A stretch of 14,944 nucleotides of DNA from JBLHRE01 sp047625765 (GCA_047625765.1 JBLHRE010000030.1:1-14944); one strand, 5' to 3'. Positions 1 to 7,276 are shown, numbered from the stretch's first letter. Notes: a model not told the origin generated them from the sequence alone. Made by a program: numbers and translations.

Positions 1-222
1 TCTCAATTGAAATTCAGCATAAAAAAATGCCCCATGTGTAAATAACAATCGCATTCGTTTGGTTTGATAGCTTCGATCTAAAGGCATACTACCCGACAAC
101 ACTCTACCCACAAGCAACACATCAAACCCCTTGTTTTCAAGAAACTGACAGACTTTATGCACCCTTTGATCCGTTGAAAGATCATTGATAACAGAGACGA
201 TTACTTTTTTTCGCTTATTCAC
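1..222 (-). CDS. Glycosyltransferase, GT4-like, N-terminal fragment
   Basis: Partial gene: 74 codons are present and the rest lies beyond the left edge. The frame opens with GTG at 222 and reads NKRKKVIVSVINDLSTDQRV, then HKVCQFLENKGFDVLLVGR and later a TKRMRLLFTHGAFFYAEF segment. This is the start of a Bacteroidota group-1 (GT4-like, GT-B fold) glycosyltransferase, where the first beta strand and the DQRVHK stretch belong to the N-terminal acceptor-side Rossmann domain. Such enzymes usually transfer sugars to lipid-linked or surface polysaccharide precursors at the inner membrane; the actual substrate cannot be told from this fragment. GTG was chosen because no ATG precedes the conserved beta strand in this frame, and a -7-like box ends 4 nt before it. 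It is divergent from the TonB-like gene. Confidence 0.8.
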   Translation of the reverse strand, partial: MNKRKKVIVSVINDLSTDQRVHKVCQFLENKGFDVLLVGRVLSGSMPLDRSYQTKRMRLLFTHGAFFYAEFQLR

Positions 223-226
223 TAGC

Positions 227-234
227 CGAAAATA
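227..234 (-). promoter_or_regulatory. Possible -7 box of the glycosyltransferase gene
   Basis: On the minus strand the bases read TATTTTCG, one mismatch from TAnnTTTG, ending 4 nt before the GTG start. No TTG is at the ideal -33 distance. It is reported mainly because the same 4-nt spacing recurs at other genes here. Confidence 0.3.
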
Positions 235-322
235 CTTAATTCGAAATGCAAAGCCCCGACTTAGCAGAAAAAAGTCCTAATAAATCAAAGCAAATGAAAC
301 ACCGCTCGCTTTAAGATTATCT

Positions 323-330
323 TATTTTTG
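323..330 (+). promoter_or_regulatory. -7 promoter box of the tonB-ltaE-murB operon
   Basis: TATTTTTG matches the Bacteroidota -7 consensus TAnnTTTG exactly. It ends 6 nt before the ATG at 337. No TTG is found 19 nt upstream, so the -33 half is weak. If used, the transcript would begin at or next to the start codon. It also argues against the TTG codon at 328, which lies inside the box, as the start. Confidence 0.55.
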
Positions 331-336
331 CCCTGC

Positions 337-1095
337 ATGATTAAAAAACTGATCCAATTAATTTCGAAAGAGAAACAAGTTGCCATTTTGGTGACGGCTT
401 GTTTGCACCTTATTTTTTTTATTGGAATTATGTTTGGCAGAAGCTTGGTAAACCCCATCCCCGACAAGTTTAATGATCAATTGATTCAATTGGAATTCGA
501 AACACCGGAAGAAGAACCAGAAATCCCCATAGAAGTTACGAAAGAGCCCGAGATCGAACAAGAAATCACCAATCAAGCTCAAGATTTAGAAGCTACCGAG
601 TTTGACGATGAAATCTCCAAAACCTTAGAAGAATTAGATCAAGATGCAGCTGAAGCTAGACAGCAATTGATTGAAGAAGAAGAGCTGCAAGAAACCGAAT
701 CTGGCACAGAAAATACTCCTGCAAAAAATAGCAGCCAAGGCTTCAGCAAAAAAGGCAATAAAACACCTTCTAAATCAAAGCTCAACAAAGATCCCAATTC
801 GCTTGGCCCTAGTAAAAACAGTTTCATTACCTACCGTGTAATGTTTCGTAAATGTACCGTAGACCCGATTCCGGTTTACCTTTGCGAAAATAGCGGCAAG
901 ATTGTTTTAAACATTTGGGTAAACAAAAAAGGCAGAGTAAGTAGGGCACAAGTAAACACAGCCTTATCCACGCCTTACGACAAGTGTTTGTGGGAAACTG
1001 CTGTAACCTATGCCGAAAAAACGCGTTTTACAGAATACAAATACGCAGGCAACGAGCAAGGAGGAAGTATTATTTATGAATTTCAAGGACAATGA
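337..1095 (+). CDS. TonB-like energy transducer protein
   Basis: This 252-residue protein has the three-part layout of TonB. A short cytoplasmic N-terminus is followed by one membrane helix (about residues 14-35). A long charged periplasmic linker (about 48-160) comes next; its first half is strongly acidic with EP/EEP runs and its last third is Lys/Ser-rich. A C-terminal TonB domain (about 165-252) contains GKIVLNIWVNKKGRV and a terminal GGSIIYEF strand. TonB proteins couple the proton motive force from ExbB/ExbD to outer-membrane receptors. Three cysteines (173, 183, 217) lie in the C-terminal domain. ATG at 337 is preferred over the in-frame TTG at 328, which falls in the promoter box. The stop overlaps the next start in ATGA, implying translational coupling. 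No exbB, exbD or receptor gene is in the window, so its partner is unknown. The family assignment is firm, but TonB itself versus a TonB-domain paralogue is not resolved. Confidence 0.82.
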   Translation: MIKKLIQLISKEKQVAILVTACLHLIFFIGIMFGRSLVNPIPDKFNDQLIQLEFETPEEEPEIPIEVTKEPEIEQEITNQAQDLEATEFDDEISKTLEELDQDAAEARQQLIEEEELQETESGTENTPAKNSSQGFSKKGNKTPSKSKLNKDPNSLGPSKNSFITYRVMFRKCTVDPIPVYLCENSGKIVLNIWVNKKGRVSRAQVNTALSTPYDKCLWETAVTYAEKTRFTEYKYAGNEQGGSIIYEFQGQ

Positions 1096-2114
1096 TTTGC
1101 GACTTTAGAAGTGACACAGTAACAAAGCCTAGCAAAGAAATGCTAGAAGCCATGTATGCAGCCCAGGTGGGTGACGATGTGTTTGGTGAGGATCCAAGCA
1201 TTAATGCTTTGGAAGAAAAAACTGCGAATATTTTTGGTATGGAAGCGGCTCTTTTTTGCCCTTCTGGCACCATGACTAACCAAATTGCTATTAAAGTACA
1301 TACCACCCCTGGTGATGAAGTTATCTGCAACGATCTGGCACATATTTACCGTTACGAAGGTGGCGGCATTGCTTCTAATTCTGGAGCTTCGGTTCGATTA
1401 ATTTCGGGTGATCGAGGCAGAATTACAGCCAAACAAATTGAAGGTGAAATCAATCCTGATGATGTACATTTTCCGGTATCCAGCTTAGTGGCATTAGAAA
1501 ACACATCAAATAAAGGAGGGGGTTCTTGCTACACATCAGAAGAATTATTGAAAATTCATTCGCTTTGCAACCAACACAATTTGCCATTGCATTTAGATGG
1601 CGCAAGATTGTTTAATGCTCTGGTTCATAAAGGCCAAACGGCTATGCAGTTTGGTACTTGGTTTGATAGTATTTCTATCTGTCTGTCTAAAGGTTTAGGC
1701 GCTCCGGTTGGCTCTCTATTATTAGGCGGTGCAGATTTCATCCATCAAGCAAAAAGGGTAAGAAAAGTTTTTGGTGGAGGAATGCGTCAAGCGGGCTATT
1801 TGGCTGCCGCTGGCATTTTTGCCTTAGACAATAATGTTGAACGGCTGATTGAAGATCACAATAACGCTAAAACCTTAGCTGCATGTTTGGCTAGCTTATC
1901 GTGGGTCGGAAAAGTTATTGAGCCCGAAACTAATATTGTAATTTTTGACATTCTCGAAAACACAACAACACAACAGGTTCTTGAAATCTTAAAAAACAAA
2001 GGTGTTTTAGCGGTGCCTTTCGGACCTAAAAGCATTCGTTTGGTCTGTCACCTTGATATTTCTGAAAACATGATGGAACACAGCCTAGCAGCATTAAAAC
2101 AGATTACATGTTAA
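1092..2114 (+). CDS. ltaE: Low-specificity L-threonine aldolase
   Basis: A 340-residue PLP enzyme of fold type I, beta-eliminating lyase family, which cleaves L-threonine or L-allo-threonine to glycine and acetaldehyde in the cytoplasm. Visible signatures are the N-terminal FRSDTVTKPS, GDDVFGEDP, the PSGTMTNQ phosphate-binding region (about 57-64), His84 in AHIYRYEGGG (expected to stack on PLP), LHLDGAR with Asp169, and SKGLGAPVGS with Lys200 as the Schiff-base lysine. Length is normal for the family. It overlaps the TonB-like gene by 4 bp (ATGA) and murB by 7 bp, so it is the middle gene of a coupled operon. No metabolic link to its neighbours is obvious; glycine supply is only a guess. Preference for threonine versus allo-threonine cannot be read from the sequence. 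Confidence 0.93.
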   Translation: MICDFRSDTVTKPSKEMLEAMYAAQVGDDVFGEDPSINALEEKTANIFGMEAALFCPSGTMTNQIAIKVHTTPGDEVICNDLAHIYRYEGGGIASNSGASVRLISGDRGRITAKQIEGEINPDDVHFPVSSLVALENTSNKGGGSCYTSEELLKIHSLCNQHNLPLHLDGARLFNALVHKGQTAMQFGTWFDSISICLSKGLGAPVGSLLLGGADFIHQAKRVRKVFGGGMRQAGYLAAAGIFALDNNVERLIEDHNNAKTLAACLASLSWVGKVIEPETNIVIFDILENTTTQQVLEILKNKGVLAVPFGPKSIRLVCHLDISENMMEHSLAALKQITC

Positions 2115-3127
2115 TAGAAGAAAATTACAATCTAAAAAAGCTCAACACCTTTGCTATTAGCGCTAAGGCTAACTTTTATGCTTCTTTTAGCAATACTGAT
2201 GAGCTGATTGAATTATTGCAAATTTGCAAAAAAAACAATCAAATTCCGTTTGTTCTTGGCGGAGGCAGCAACATGTTATTGACCAAAGATTTAGATGCCT
2301 TTGTGCTTAAAAATGAATTGGTTGGTATAGAAATTATCGAGGAATCTTTAGCGCATGTAATTGTAGAAGTTGGTGGTGGCGAAGTGTGGCACAACTTTGT
2401 GCTTAGATGTATAGATAACGACTGGAGCGGAGTTGAGAATTTATCGCTAATACCCGGTTCAGTTGGTGCTGCCCCTATCCAAAACATTGGAGCCTACGGG
2501 GTTGAACTAAAAGATTGTTTCGAAAGTCTAGATGCCTTGAATAAAGAAACGCTTGAATTGGAAACATTTTCTGCCAAGGATTGTGGATTTGCATATCGCG
2601 ACTCTGTATTCAAAGGTAAATTCAAGAATCAATATGTAATTACTTCGGTTCAGTTTCGATTGTCCAAAACACCCGATCTAAAAACATCTTACGGGGCTAT
2701 TCAAGACGAATTAAAAAAAATGGGCAGTGATACTAACCCAACTATTGTCGATGTTAGCAATGCGATTATTACAATTCGAAAAAGCAAATTACCCAATCCT
2801 GCAGAAATAGGCAATAGCGGAAGTTTTTTCAAGAATCCTATTATTGATTTTTCTGTTTTTGAATCTTTAATAGCACAACACCCAGATATTCTAAACTACC
2901 CTTTAGAAAACGGCAAGGTTAAACTTGCCGCAGGTTGGCTAATAGAAAAAGCGGGTTGGAAAGGTAAGCAAGTTGGAGATGCTGGTATGCACAGTAAACA
3001 AGCATTGGTTTTGGTGAATTACGGCAAGGCTACAGGAGCCGAATTATTGGCTGTTTCTAAGCAGGTCCAAGCCGATGTATATCAAATGTTTAAAATCTCT
3101 TTAGAAGCAGAGGTTAATATTTTGTAG
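2108..3127 (+). CDS. murB: UDP-N-acetylenolpyruvoylglucosamine reductase
   Basis: MurB, 339 residues, reduces UDP-GlcNAc-enolpyruvate to UDP-MurNAc with NADPH and FAD, the second committed step of peptidoglycan precursor synthesis in the cytoplasm. The FAD-binding domain shows PFVLGGGSNML (47-57) and LIPGSVGAAPIQNIGAYGVE (114-133). Catalytic-site signatures are Tyr163-Arg164 (YRDSVFK), the proton-donor serine Ser239 in GNSGSFFKNP, and a C-terminal Glu in LEAEV (332-336). The Tyr-Arg pair and length resemble the type I (E. coli-like) enzyme. The start ATG at 2108 lies inside the end of ltaE, a 7-bp overlap, as expected for coupled translation. Its last codons and stop carry the -33 box of the following small gene. 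Confidence 0.96.
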   Translation: MLIEENYNLKKLNTFAISAKANFYASFSNTDELIELLQICKKNNQIPFVLGGGSNMLLTKDLDAFVLKNELVGIEIIEESLAHVIVEVGGGEVWHNFVLRCIDNDWSGVENLSLIPGSVGAAPIQNIGAYGVELKDCFESLDALNKETLELETFSAKDCGFAYRDSVFKGKFKNQYVITSVQFRLSKTPDLKTSYGAIQDELKKMGSDTNPTIVDVSNAIITIRKSKLPNPAEIGNSGSFFKNPIIDFSVFESLIAQHPDILNYPLENGKVKLAAGWLIEKAGWKGKQVGDAGMHSKQALVLVNYGKATGAELLAVSKQVQADVYQMFKISLEAEVNIL

Positions 3128-3151
3128 GGCAGTAGTTTCAGCGTAAATTTG
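3122..3151 (+). promoter_or_regulatory. Consensus Bacteroidota promoter before the 65-aa gene
   Basis: TTG at 3122-3124 (within TTTG 3121-3124), exactly 19 bases, then TAAATTTG at 3144-3151. This fits TTG-N19-TAnnTTTG with no mismatch. The -33 box lies over the end of murB, next to its stop codon. The -7 box ends 4 nt before the ATG at 3156, so a leaderless transcript is predicted. Confidence 0.75.
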
Positions 3152-3155
3152 CAGT

Positions 3156-3353
3156 ATGATTTGGAAAGTAGGATTATTAGCATTTGCATTATTAGCACTA
3201 GGTTTTGCAGGTATTGCAATAAAAATTTTGGTGAAAAAGGATGGTAAATTTGCAGGTACTTGTGCCAGTAATAACCCTGTAATTAATGCCGAAGGTGAGT
3301 CTTGTGGCCTTTGTGGAGCTAAGCCAGACGAAAAATGCAAATCTGACGATTGA
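3156..3353 (+). CDS. Small Cys-rich membrane-anchored protein
   Basis: A 65-residue protein with an N-terminal hydrophobic helix (about residues 4-24), a basic KKDGK stretch, then a short polar tail with four cysteines: Cys36 (GTCAS), Cys50 and Cys53 (CGLCG) and Cys61. The tail ends in acidic residues. It resembles the short Bacteroidota proteins that databases name only 'membrane or secreted protein'; no function is established to my knowledge. The CxxC plus two further Cys could bind a metal such as zinc or form disulfides; this is inference. Topology is uncertain: the positive residues after the helix favour a cytoplasmic tail, whereas cleavage as a signal peptide would export it. It has its own promoter, separate from the murB operon by 28 bp. 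No clear terminator follows. Confidence 0.75.
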   Translation: MIWKVGLLAFALLALGFAGIAIKILVKKDGKFAGTCASNNPVINAEGESCGLCGAKPDEKCKSDD

Positions 3354-3433
3354 TTCTAAGATTTTAAAAAATATTTACATCCCGTAATTAAATGCGTTTT
3401 TGTTTTTCTTGATCAACAACAGTTTTCTATTCC

Positions 3434-3843
3434 TTAAAGATAAAGTTGGAAGAAGAAGTTGCAAGCTTTATTCGCCTTCCCTTCTAAATGCTCCAAAGAA
3501 CTCTCCCCTTGAGAACGCTCTTCCATAATTATTAAAACAGACTTACTCCATTCAGTATTGGAATCATACATCTGCTTAAAGTCTACTTCCAATTCTTCAC
3601 TCCAAAAACAAACTTTAACTCTTTGTCCATACTTGGTCTAACGTCTTCTAATTCATTTAATACTCCAAGATAATTATGACTGGATACGTTTAAATTATTC
3701 TGTAAGTTCTTAACAGAAATTTGATCTCTGATAAGAATAAGCTAGGTCATTGGTTTACGAGCTATTTGAGCTTTTAAATGAACAATAAAAATAATGGATA
3801 AAAAATTATCAGCGAGTAAACTTCTGATAGTGTGAGTTTTGGA
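3434..3843 (-). pseudogene. Probable decayed gene, unknown family
   Basis: This lies within the 555-base stretch 3354-3908, which has no intact gene. On the minus strand a protein-like frame runs from 3843, is broken by TAG at 3744-3742, continues (LILIRDQISVKNLQNNLN, later VLNELEDVRPSMDKEL) to about 3601, then must shift by one base into a second frame (SEELEVDFKQMYDSNTEW, later IIMEERSQGESSLEH) that ends at TAA 3436-3434. Adding one base to the five-A run at 3604-3608 would join the frames. The product would be about 135 residues: a hydrophobic helix near the front (NFLSIIFIV), then a charged, helix-rich region. No good start codon is seen at the front, so the 5' end may also be lost. I cannot assign a family. 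Bases 3354-3433 and 3844-3908 show nothing I can name. Chance open frames in AT-rich DNA remain the alternative. Confidence 0.4.
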
Positions 3844-3908
3844 TTAAATATTTTTGTTTAAAAGAAATTAAAAAACAGCTGGAATTAATGAAGCAAAGAG
3901 CTTAGTTA

Positions 3909-5348
3909 TCAATTTGATAATCGAATTAACCCTGCCTTTGCTTTTTGAGAAATAGACCTTTCATAGGGATAGTTTTCAAACAGCAAGACCTTATTGTAAT
4001 AGGTTAATGCTTTCGAAATATCGCCTTTTGCTTCGTATACAACAGCAAATTTAAGAGCCGCATTGGGCTGGAAGTAATCTTTAGAATATTCATTGGTCAA
4101 TATTTTATCTATCAAGGCCTCTGCTTTTTCTATTTGCCCTAATTTCAAATAACTAGACGCTAGTCGGTAATTGCATTCGAGTTGTACATCATCGGCTAAA
4201 TTAACTTTAGAAAATTCAGATAATTCAGTTATCGACTGTTGGTACAACCCTCCATCGTATAACAATTGTGCTCTTAACAAGGGCTTTTCTGGCCAATTTT
4301 GCAACCTTCGTAATGCTTGTTGATCGGCACCAACATAATCAAAACCGACTTCCCCAATTTGGGATTTATGATATTCAAAATGCTTCTTATCATCTTCCAA
4401 AAAATAATACATTGCTAAATAAAGGTGGGCCGATTTTAAATAATTCTTTCCTTTGTAATGCTTAACAAACTCCAACAAGGGTAAATCAGAATCTTTATCC
4501 AAACGAAACAATTTGGCTTTGCCCAAAAGGTAGTATGGAAAGTAAGTCTCTAAGGATTTGTAATGATCCAAATTCTCACTTAGCAAGCTTATGGCCTTTT
4601 CCGACTTTCCATTCTGCGTCCACAGCTTTGCCTGATAACACTGACTCATTAAGCTTTCCATTGAAACTTCATAATGACTGAGATTAAGCCGCTCATCAGG
4701 AGTTAGTTCGTTTACAACAAACGATTGAAGCAATCCAGCTAGATCTTTTAAATAGAACTCTGAACTATGTCTCACCACATCAATTTCTTGCACCCCTTGC
4801 TTAACAGTACCCCTAAATCCTAACATAGATATATAGGGTTTGTATTGATTTGGAACAGCACCAATAAATGCATGCAGAACCCCTAAACTCAATTTTATAG
4901 GAATAAAATCAGCGTAATCCACAGCACATTTCTCTATGGTATTTTTAGCCTTTAATAGATTAAGTGCAGCCGACAAATTCTCTTGGAATTTTAGTTTCAA
5001 AACTGCTCGAAATAAATACAATTCACCAATCATTAAATCACGGTAAGCACTCTCCTCTTCCGATTTCAATTGATTAATCGTTTGGCTCGTATTAGCCATA
5101 AATCTCTGATAGGCTTCCTCGTCTTCGGTAAGGTACAGCCTTAGCAGATCTTGTAAATGACCGAGATATAATATGGATAAATTGTCAGGACGCTCTTGTT
5201 GTTCTTTTATTAATAGTGCTTTTGCTGTTACAAAATCATAATTAACTGTAGCGCCATAAATTAATTTACAGTTCTGTCCAAAGTACACTTCGGCCTTCGC
5301 TGAAGTGAAGGCCAAAATAAAAACAAAGAGACAAAGCGTATTTCTCAT
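3909..5348 (-). CDS. Exported TPR-repeat protein
   Basis: A 479-residue protein with a clear signal peptide (hydrophobic LCLFVFILAFTS, probable cleavage after Ala19 in SAKA), so the mature protein is periplasmic or surface-associated. The body is all-helical. Recognisable tetratricopeptide repeats are at about 393-420 (RLASSYLKLGQIEKAEALID) and 430-458 (FAVVYEAKGDISKALTYYNK). An unusual middle segment (about 155-190, with GAVPNQYK and SMLGFRGTVKQG) resembles the central signature of the IML2/TTC39 type of TPR protein; this similarity is from memory and needs a profile search. TPRs are protein-binding scaffolds; no enzyme motif is visible. It follows the zinc-ribbon gene on the same strand but is separated by a strong terminator, so it probably has its own promoter. 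Function unknown. Confidence 0.8.
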   Translation of the reverse strand: MRNTLCLFVFILAFTSAKAEVYFGQNCKLIYGATVNYDFVTAKALLIKEQQERPDNLSILYLGHLQDLLRLYLTEDEEAYQRFMANTSQTINQLKSEEESAYRDLMIGELYLFRAVLKLKFQENLSAALNLLKAKNTIEKCAVDYADFIPIKLSLGVLHAFIGAVPNQYKPYISMLGFRGTVKQGVQEIDVVRHSSEFYLKDLAGLLQSFVVNELTPDERLNLSHYEVSMESLMSQCYQAKLWTQNGKSEKAISLLSENLDHYKSLETYFPYYLLGKAKLFRLDKDSDLPLLEFVKHYKGKNYLKSAHLYLAMYYFLEDDKKHFEYHKSQIGEVGFDYVGADQQALRRLQNWPEKPLLRAQLLYDGGLYQQSITELSEFSKVNLADDVQLECNYRLASSYLKLGQIEKAEALIDKILTNEYSKDYFQPNAALKFAVVYEAKGDISKALTYYNKVLLFENYPYERSISQKAKAGLIRLSN

Positions 5349-5352
5349 TTGT

Positions 5353-5360
5353 CTAAAATA
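5353..5360 (-). promoter_or_regulatory. Possible -7 box of the TPR gene
   Basis: The minus strand reads TATTTTAG, one mismatch from TAnnTTTG, ending 4 nt before the ATG at 5348. It starts just past the terminator hairpin, so any -33 contact would fall inside the hairpin DNA. No TTG is at the ideal distance. Confidence 0.3.
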
Positions 5361-5361
5361 G

Positions 5362-5400
5362 AAAAAGGGTCGTTTCGGTATTACCGAAACGACCCTTTTT
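5362..5400 (-). terminator. Rho-independent terminator of the nif3/zinc-ribbon operon
   Basis: A perfect inverted repeat with 19-base arms (5362-5380 and 5382-5400) around base 5381. The core is GGGTCGTTTCGG paired with CCGAAACGACCC, flanked by an A-run on one side and a T-run on the other. On the minus strand it follows the zinc-ribbon stop (5420) by 19 nt and ends in a T-run. The structure is symmetric and could stop transcription from either side. Confidence 0.92.
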
Positions 5401-5419
5401 TAAAATATAATTTTTAAAT

Positions 5420-6169
5420 CTATTCTGCTAATGTAGCATCAACTAAAATTCTACCACAGTTTTCGCAAACTATAACTTTCTTATGAGAACGGATATCTAA
5501 TTGACGTTGAGGAGGAACACTACTAAAACATCCACCACAAGCTTCACGCTCTACAGGAACAACAGCCAAACCGTTCAAGGCATTACTTCTTAAACGCTTA
5601 TATGCGGTTAATAAACGCTCTTCGATTACGTCTTCGGCTTTTTCAGATTTAGTAGTTAAATCTTCTTCATCCTTACGAGTTTCAGAAACAATAGATTCTA
5701 GTTCACCTTTTTTGTGATCTAAATCCTTATTACGCTCGTCAGCTTTGTCTTGAGCAGCAGCAATAATTTCGCTTTTAGAGGCGATTGTTGCCTTAGCCTC
5801 TTTTATACGCTTGTCAGCCAATTCGATTTCCAAGTTCTGAAATTCGACTTCTTTAGTCAACGAATCGTACTCACGGTTGTTACGTACGTTCATTTGCTGC
5901 TCTTCGTACTTTTTAATCAATTCTTTAGCGGTAGAAATAGTATTCTTACGCTCAGTAATTTCTTGATTTTGCACATCTATCTCAGACTTCACCTTATCGA
6001 TACGCGTATTTAAACCCGCTATCTCATCTTCTAGATCTTGAACTTCAAGAGGCAATTCACCTCTCAATGTTTTTATATTATCAATTGCAGAATCAATACG
6101 CTGAAGCTCGTAAAGTGCTTTTAACTTGTCTTCAACAGTGATTTCTTTGGTTGCTGCTTTTTTCGCCAT
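5420..6169 (-). CDS. Coiled-coil C4-type zinc-ribbon protein
   Basis: A 249-residue protein. A Lys-rich N-terminus is followed by a long antiparallel coiled coil (about 15-190, rich in Glu, Lys, Ile and Leu heptads) and a C-terminal zinc ribbon with Cys211, Cys214, Cys235 and Cys238 (CGGC and CENC). This is the C4-type zinc-ribbon family related to chlamydial CT398. Members are linked in the literature to nucleic-acid or sigma-54/secretion binding, but the general role is unsettled. The motif QQMNVRNNREYDSLTKEVE sits near the hairpin turn and is typical of the family. It starts 8 nt after the Nif3-type gene, with which this family is often paired, implying a shared operon and possibly shared function. 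A strong terminator follows. Confidence 0.88.
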   Translation of the reverse strand: MAKKAATKEITVEDKLKALYELQRIDSAIDNIKTLRGELPLEVQDLEDEIAGLNTRIDKVKSEIDVQNQEITERKNTISTAKELIKKYEEQQMNVRNNREYDSLTKEVEFQNLEIELADKRIKEAKATIASKSEIIAAAQDKADERNKDLDHKKGELESIVSETRKDEEDLTTKSEKAEDVIEERLLTAYKRLRSNALNGLAVVPVEREACGGCFSSVPPQRQLDIRSHKKVIVCENCGRILVDATLAE

Positions 6170-6177
6170 CGTATGTT

Positions 6178-7272
6178 CTATAAGTAATTGATAGGATTTG
6201 TATTGACCTCCGCCAAAACGAGTGCAAATGTAGGAAATTTTTTACGAAGAATTCCTTGCAAAAGCTCCTTTGTGAATTGCTCACTTTCGTAGTGGCCAAT
6301 ATCCGCAATTACAATATCTCCTTCAGCATCAAAAAACTGATGATATTTGTAGTCTGCAGTAATGAAAATATCGGCCTTTGCAGCCTTTGCATTAGGTAAC
6401 AAAAAGCTGCCAGAACCTCCGCAAACAGCCACCCGCTGCACTTTCTCTAAAACCATATCGGTATACCTAACCACACCTGCTTTCATATTCGTCTTTAATA
6501 GCTTTAAAAAATCCATTGTTGGCATTGACTGTGGTAAGTCTCCAACCATTCCAGACCCAATTTCTGCCCAGGTATTTTTCAAGTCATAAATATCATAAGC
6601 AACCTCTTCGTACGGATGACTTTTTAATAGCGCTTTAATAACAGGCAACTTTGCATATTTGGGTAAAACCAATTCGATTCTTACCTCGGCTTCTTTATGG
6701 ATTTCTCCTTTTTTACCTACATAGGCATTTGTATTTTTTCCTGCCCTAAATGTGCCTTCTCCAGAAGCCGAAAAACTACAGTAATCGTATTCACCAATTC
6801 TTCCTGCTCCAGCATTACACATTGCGGTCCTAACATTTTCTGCATGATCAGACGGACAAAAGGTCACTAACTTTAAAAGTTGACCCGATTTTGGCGCTAA
6901 TATTTGAAGATTTTCCAAACCTAGTTTCTTCGCTATTACGGCATTTACACCATCAGAAACATTATCTAAATTGGTATGAATTGCATAAAGTGCAATATCG
7001 TTCTTAATCGCTTTAATAACAGTTCGCTCAATATAATTTGAGCCATTAAGGCGTTTCAGTCCAGAAAAAATAATTGGATGATGCGAAACAACCATACTAC
7101 ATCCTTTAGCTATTGCTTCGTCAACAATGGCTTCTGTCATATCTAAGGATATCAACACCCCTGTAACCTCGTCATCCGGACTTCCCACCAATAGCCCACT
7201 ATTGTCGTAAGACTCTTGTAATGAGACAGGAGCGTAAGCCTCCAGACAATCTTGTATGTCTTTTACTTTCAT
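6178..7272 (-). CDS. Nif3-like dinuclear metal-centre protein (YqfO type)
   Basis: A 364-residue member of the Nif3/YbgI/YqfO family, cytoplasmic hexamers with a two-metal site. Likely metal ligands are visible: His64-His65 in VVSHHPIIFSGLK, His99 and Asp103 in AIHTNLDNVSDGVN, and His327 with a nearby Glu in DIGHYESEQF. The middle (about 125-235, with a KAEVRIELVLPK-like strand and LLKSHPYEEVAYDIY) is the inserted PII/CutA-like domain that separates the longer YqfO type from the short E. coli YbgI type. The family has been proposed to have GTP cyclohydrolase-like or hydrolase activity, but its role in the cell is not settled. It is the first gene of a two-gene operon with the zinc-ribbon protein, and divergent from lpxK across 92 bp. 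Confidence 0.92.
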   Translation of the reverse strand: MKVKDIQDCLEAYAPVSLQESYDNSGLLVGSPDDEVTGVLISLDMTEAIVDEAIAKGCSMVVSHHPIIFSGLKRLNGSNYIERTVIKAIKNDIALYAIHTNLDNVSDGVNAVIAKKLGLENLQILAPKSGQLLKLVTFCPSDHAENVRTAMCNAGAGRIGEYDYCSFSASGEGTFRAGKNTNAYVGKKGEIHKEAEVRIELVLPKYAKLPVIKALLKSHPYEEVAYDIYDLKNTWAEIGSGMVGDLPQSMPTMDFLKLLKTNMKAGVVRYTDMVLEKVQRVAVCGGSGSFLLPNAKAAKADIFITADYKYHQFFDAEGDIVIADIGHYESEQFTKELLQGILRKKFPTFALVLAEVNTNPINYL

Positions 7273-7276
7273 ACCT

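Noticed and set aside
328..336. Upstream in-frame TTG start for the TonB-like gene
   Set aside because: The TTG lies inside a perfect TAnnTTTG promoter box, and the ATG nine bases later leaves a normal N-terminus before the membrane helix.
3660..3843. A toxin-antitoxin or small phage gene in the gene-poor stretch
   Set aside because: No intact paired small genes, no recognisable toxin or antitoxin motif and no start codon in a sensible place; the broken-frame reading explains the coding-like signal better.
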